A DNA stretch of 64,000 bases from Syntrophus sp963665935 (GTDB lineage: Bacteria > Desulfobacterota > Syntrophia > Syntrophales > Syntrophaceae), in contig OY762510.1 in assembly GCA_963665935.1 (NCBI GenBank), positions 1,984,001-2,048,000 of the forward strand, written 5' to 3'. The notes under the pieces were generated by a model that was not told the DNA's origin, did no database searches, and saw nothing but the letters and a program-made list of their open reading frames with translations. Position 1 is the first letter of the stretch. Each line of letters opens with the position of its first letter. Shown here one piece after another: positions 62,981-64,000 of the stretch. Position numbers and translations under genes: made by a program.

Positions 62981-63838
62981 TCAGCGATTCTGTTTTTCAT
63001 GCGGGGGGAATGGGAGATCGCCCTCGATGCGCTGTAATGTATCGACCAGGTCGTAGAGCGTCACCCGTTGGGGATTTCTTGCTTTTTTCCTTTGATTCCG
63101 CCACCGGTGCAGTTTCTGAAAGGGTCGCCGGGTTACGCTCCGGTCGAGATATTCGAGGACATCCTGATCCCGGTAGGTGTTTTTGAAGAGTCGATACAGG
63201 GGCTTTCTTTCCTCGGGTTTCAAGTCTTCTCCCATGGAAACAAGAAGCTTGGAGATTTCCCGGCAGGCGCATTCCATCGGCTGTTCCCAGGGACGTCCCA
63301 TTTCAAAGTCGACGTGATAAAATGCCTTTTCGGCCAGAAGAATATTCTGGGTGTTGGCATCGATATGAAAGAGAAAAGTGTCTTTCGTCCGAAAGGCAAG
63401 GGCATGCCGCCTGAAAAGATCTTCAAAAAATTCCCCCATGATCTCCCTGGATGAAGCATAACCGTTACGGAGAATCGCCCGCAGGGTGACCCCTTCAACG
63501 AAGGTCGTGCAGAGATGCGGTATCTCTTCGTATTCCGGAAAGGGAGAGGCGAGAAGGTGCGGAACACAGAAGCCCATTTCGCTCCAGGATTTCAGGTAGG
63601 CCTCTTCATAATCTTTCCGCTTCCGCGGGGACAGGTATTCGATCGGCTGGCGCATTCCGATCCGATTCAGCAGCGTCCGGATTTCATACAGAAAACGAGG
63701 CTTCTTCGGGCCGTAGACCTTCACAAACACCCATTGATCATTGAAAGGAATCCGAAAAGCCTCATTGCTGTGAAGGGACTTCAAGGCGTAAGAGGCCAGC
63801 CGGCTCAGGAAATCACGTCTCTGATTTCTGGAAGACAT
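62981..63838 (-). CDS. LPS/sugar kinase-like protein
   Basis: The 285-residue protein has a bacterial kinase-like fold: WVFVKVYG with K40, the catalytic HIDANTQN (H158 to N165) and the metal motif DFE at 177-179. It resembles Kdo/LPS and RIO-type kinases that phosphorylate core sugars. It lies 12 bases before the fusion gene and overlaps the preceding partial gene by 26 bases, so three genes may form one envelope operon. The substrate is not predictable. Confidence 0.75.
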   Translation of the reverse strand: MSSRNQRRDFLSRLASYALKSLHSNEAFRIPFNDQWVFVKVYGPKKPRFLYEIRTLLNRIGMRQPIEYLSPRKRKDYEEAYLKSWSEMGFCVPHLLASPFPEYEEIPHLCTTFVEGVTLRAILRNGYASSREIMGEFFEDLFRRHALAFRTKDTFLFHIDANTQNILLAEKAFYHVDFEMGRPWEQPMECACREISKLLVSMGEDLKPEERKPLYRLFKNTYRDQDVLEYLDRSVTRRPFQKLHRWRNQRKKARNPQRVTLYDLVDTLQRIEGDLPFPPHEKQNR

Positions 63839-64000
63839 AGATGAGGTCCTGACTGAATACCGTGGGCCAGATTTTGGCCCGGATCGTTTTTTTGGGGGTG
63901 GTCAGCTGACGGAGGACAAATCCCTGCTCGACGACCATCTTCTCAAAGGTCGGTCCTGTCTGGAAATTAACATGGGCGCCGGAGATCGGGGGAAACTTGC
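63813..64000 (-). CDS. C-terminus of an unidentified protein (cut by window edge)
   Basis: Only about 61 codons are in the window, ending in FSQDLIYVFQKSET with TGA at 63813, overlapping the kinase start by 26 bases. The pattern GPTFEKMVVEQGFVLRQLTT could be the end of a methyltransferase or glycosyltransferase, but no family is assigned. Confidence 0.5.
   Translation of the reverse strand, partial: KFPPISGAHVNFQTGPTFEKMVVEQGFVLRQLTTPKKTIRAKIWPTVFSQDLIYVFQKSET

Overview
The window reads as a chromosomal segment of a strictly anaerobic, Gram-negative deltaproteobacterium of the Syntrophus type. The pointers are the run acetyl-CoA synthetase, etfB, etfA and membrane-bound CCG-domain Fe-S oxidoreductase, two further acyl-CoA ligases with a thiolase, a DUF39 homocysteine-biosynthesis protein, a pilMNOPQ cluster, Kdo transferase and a signal-peptide outer-membrane beta-barrel protein. 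The genus is inferred from gene content and order; no database search was possible.

Region 1 (1-17.5 kb, all on +) is a translation, RNA and cell-wall housekeeping block: rpmE, prfA, prmC, murA, hisD, tRNA-Gly(CCC), rimP, nusA, infB, a DUF503 gene, rbfA, an nrnA-type DHH phosphoesterase, truB, rpsO, pnp, dut and DUF39. Many genes overlap or nearly touch. A 123-bp MITE-like element sits in the rimP leader, and a long imperfect palindrome lies between rpsO and pnp.

Region 2 (17.6-29 kb) has an ftsB-like gene, pilMNOPQ (with an unusual PilQ), a DUF2845 protein, a TPR protein, an Xaa-Pro peptidase, a GcvH-like protein without its lipoyl-lysine, a candidate structured RNA, rpsU, a LOG-family protein and holA. 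Region 3 (28.4-34.3 kb) carries yacP-like, rpe and hflX genes on -, waaA on +, and an outer-membrane beta-barrel gene on -.

Region 4 (34.3-47.4 kb) is the energy-metabolism core. It holds acs (split by an apparent one-base frameshift), etfBA, the membrane EtfAB:quinone oxidoreductase and an acyl-CoA ligase on +. On - are a second, motif-degenerate ligase, a thiolase with an insertion, and an archaeal-type phosphoglycerate mutase. Together they can move electrons from acyl-CoA dehydrogenases through Etf to membrane quinone and interconvert acyl-CoA or acetyl-CoA with ATP.

Region 5 (47.4-64 kb) is accessory and surface-oriented: an LpxL-like acyltransferase, two membrane proteins, a WbpB/WbpE-like amino-sugar pair, a family 2 glycosyltransferase, two tandem ArnT-like glycosyltransferases, an IS1634-type insertion sequence, a lipid kinase, a large fusion of an FrhB-like Fe-S oxidoreductase to a polysaccharide pyruvyl transferase, a sugar-kinase-like protein and a gene cut by the right edge. 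The most unusual items are the FrhB/pyruvyl-transferase fusion with an internal start, the lysine-less GcvH, the PilQ lacking its N1 domain, the broken acs, the degenerate ligase and several structured non-coding segments.
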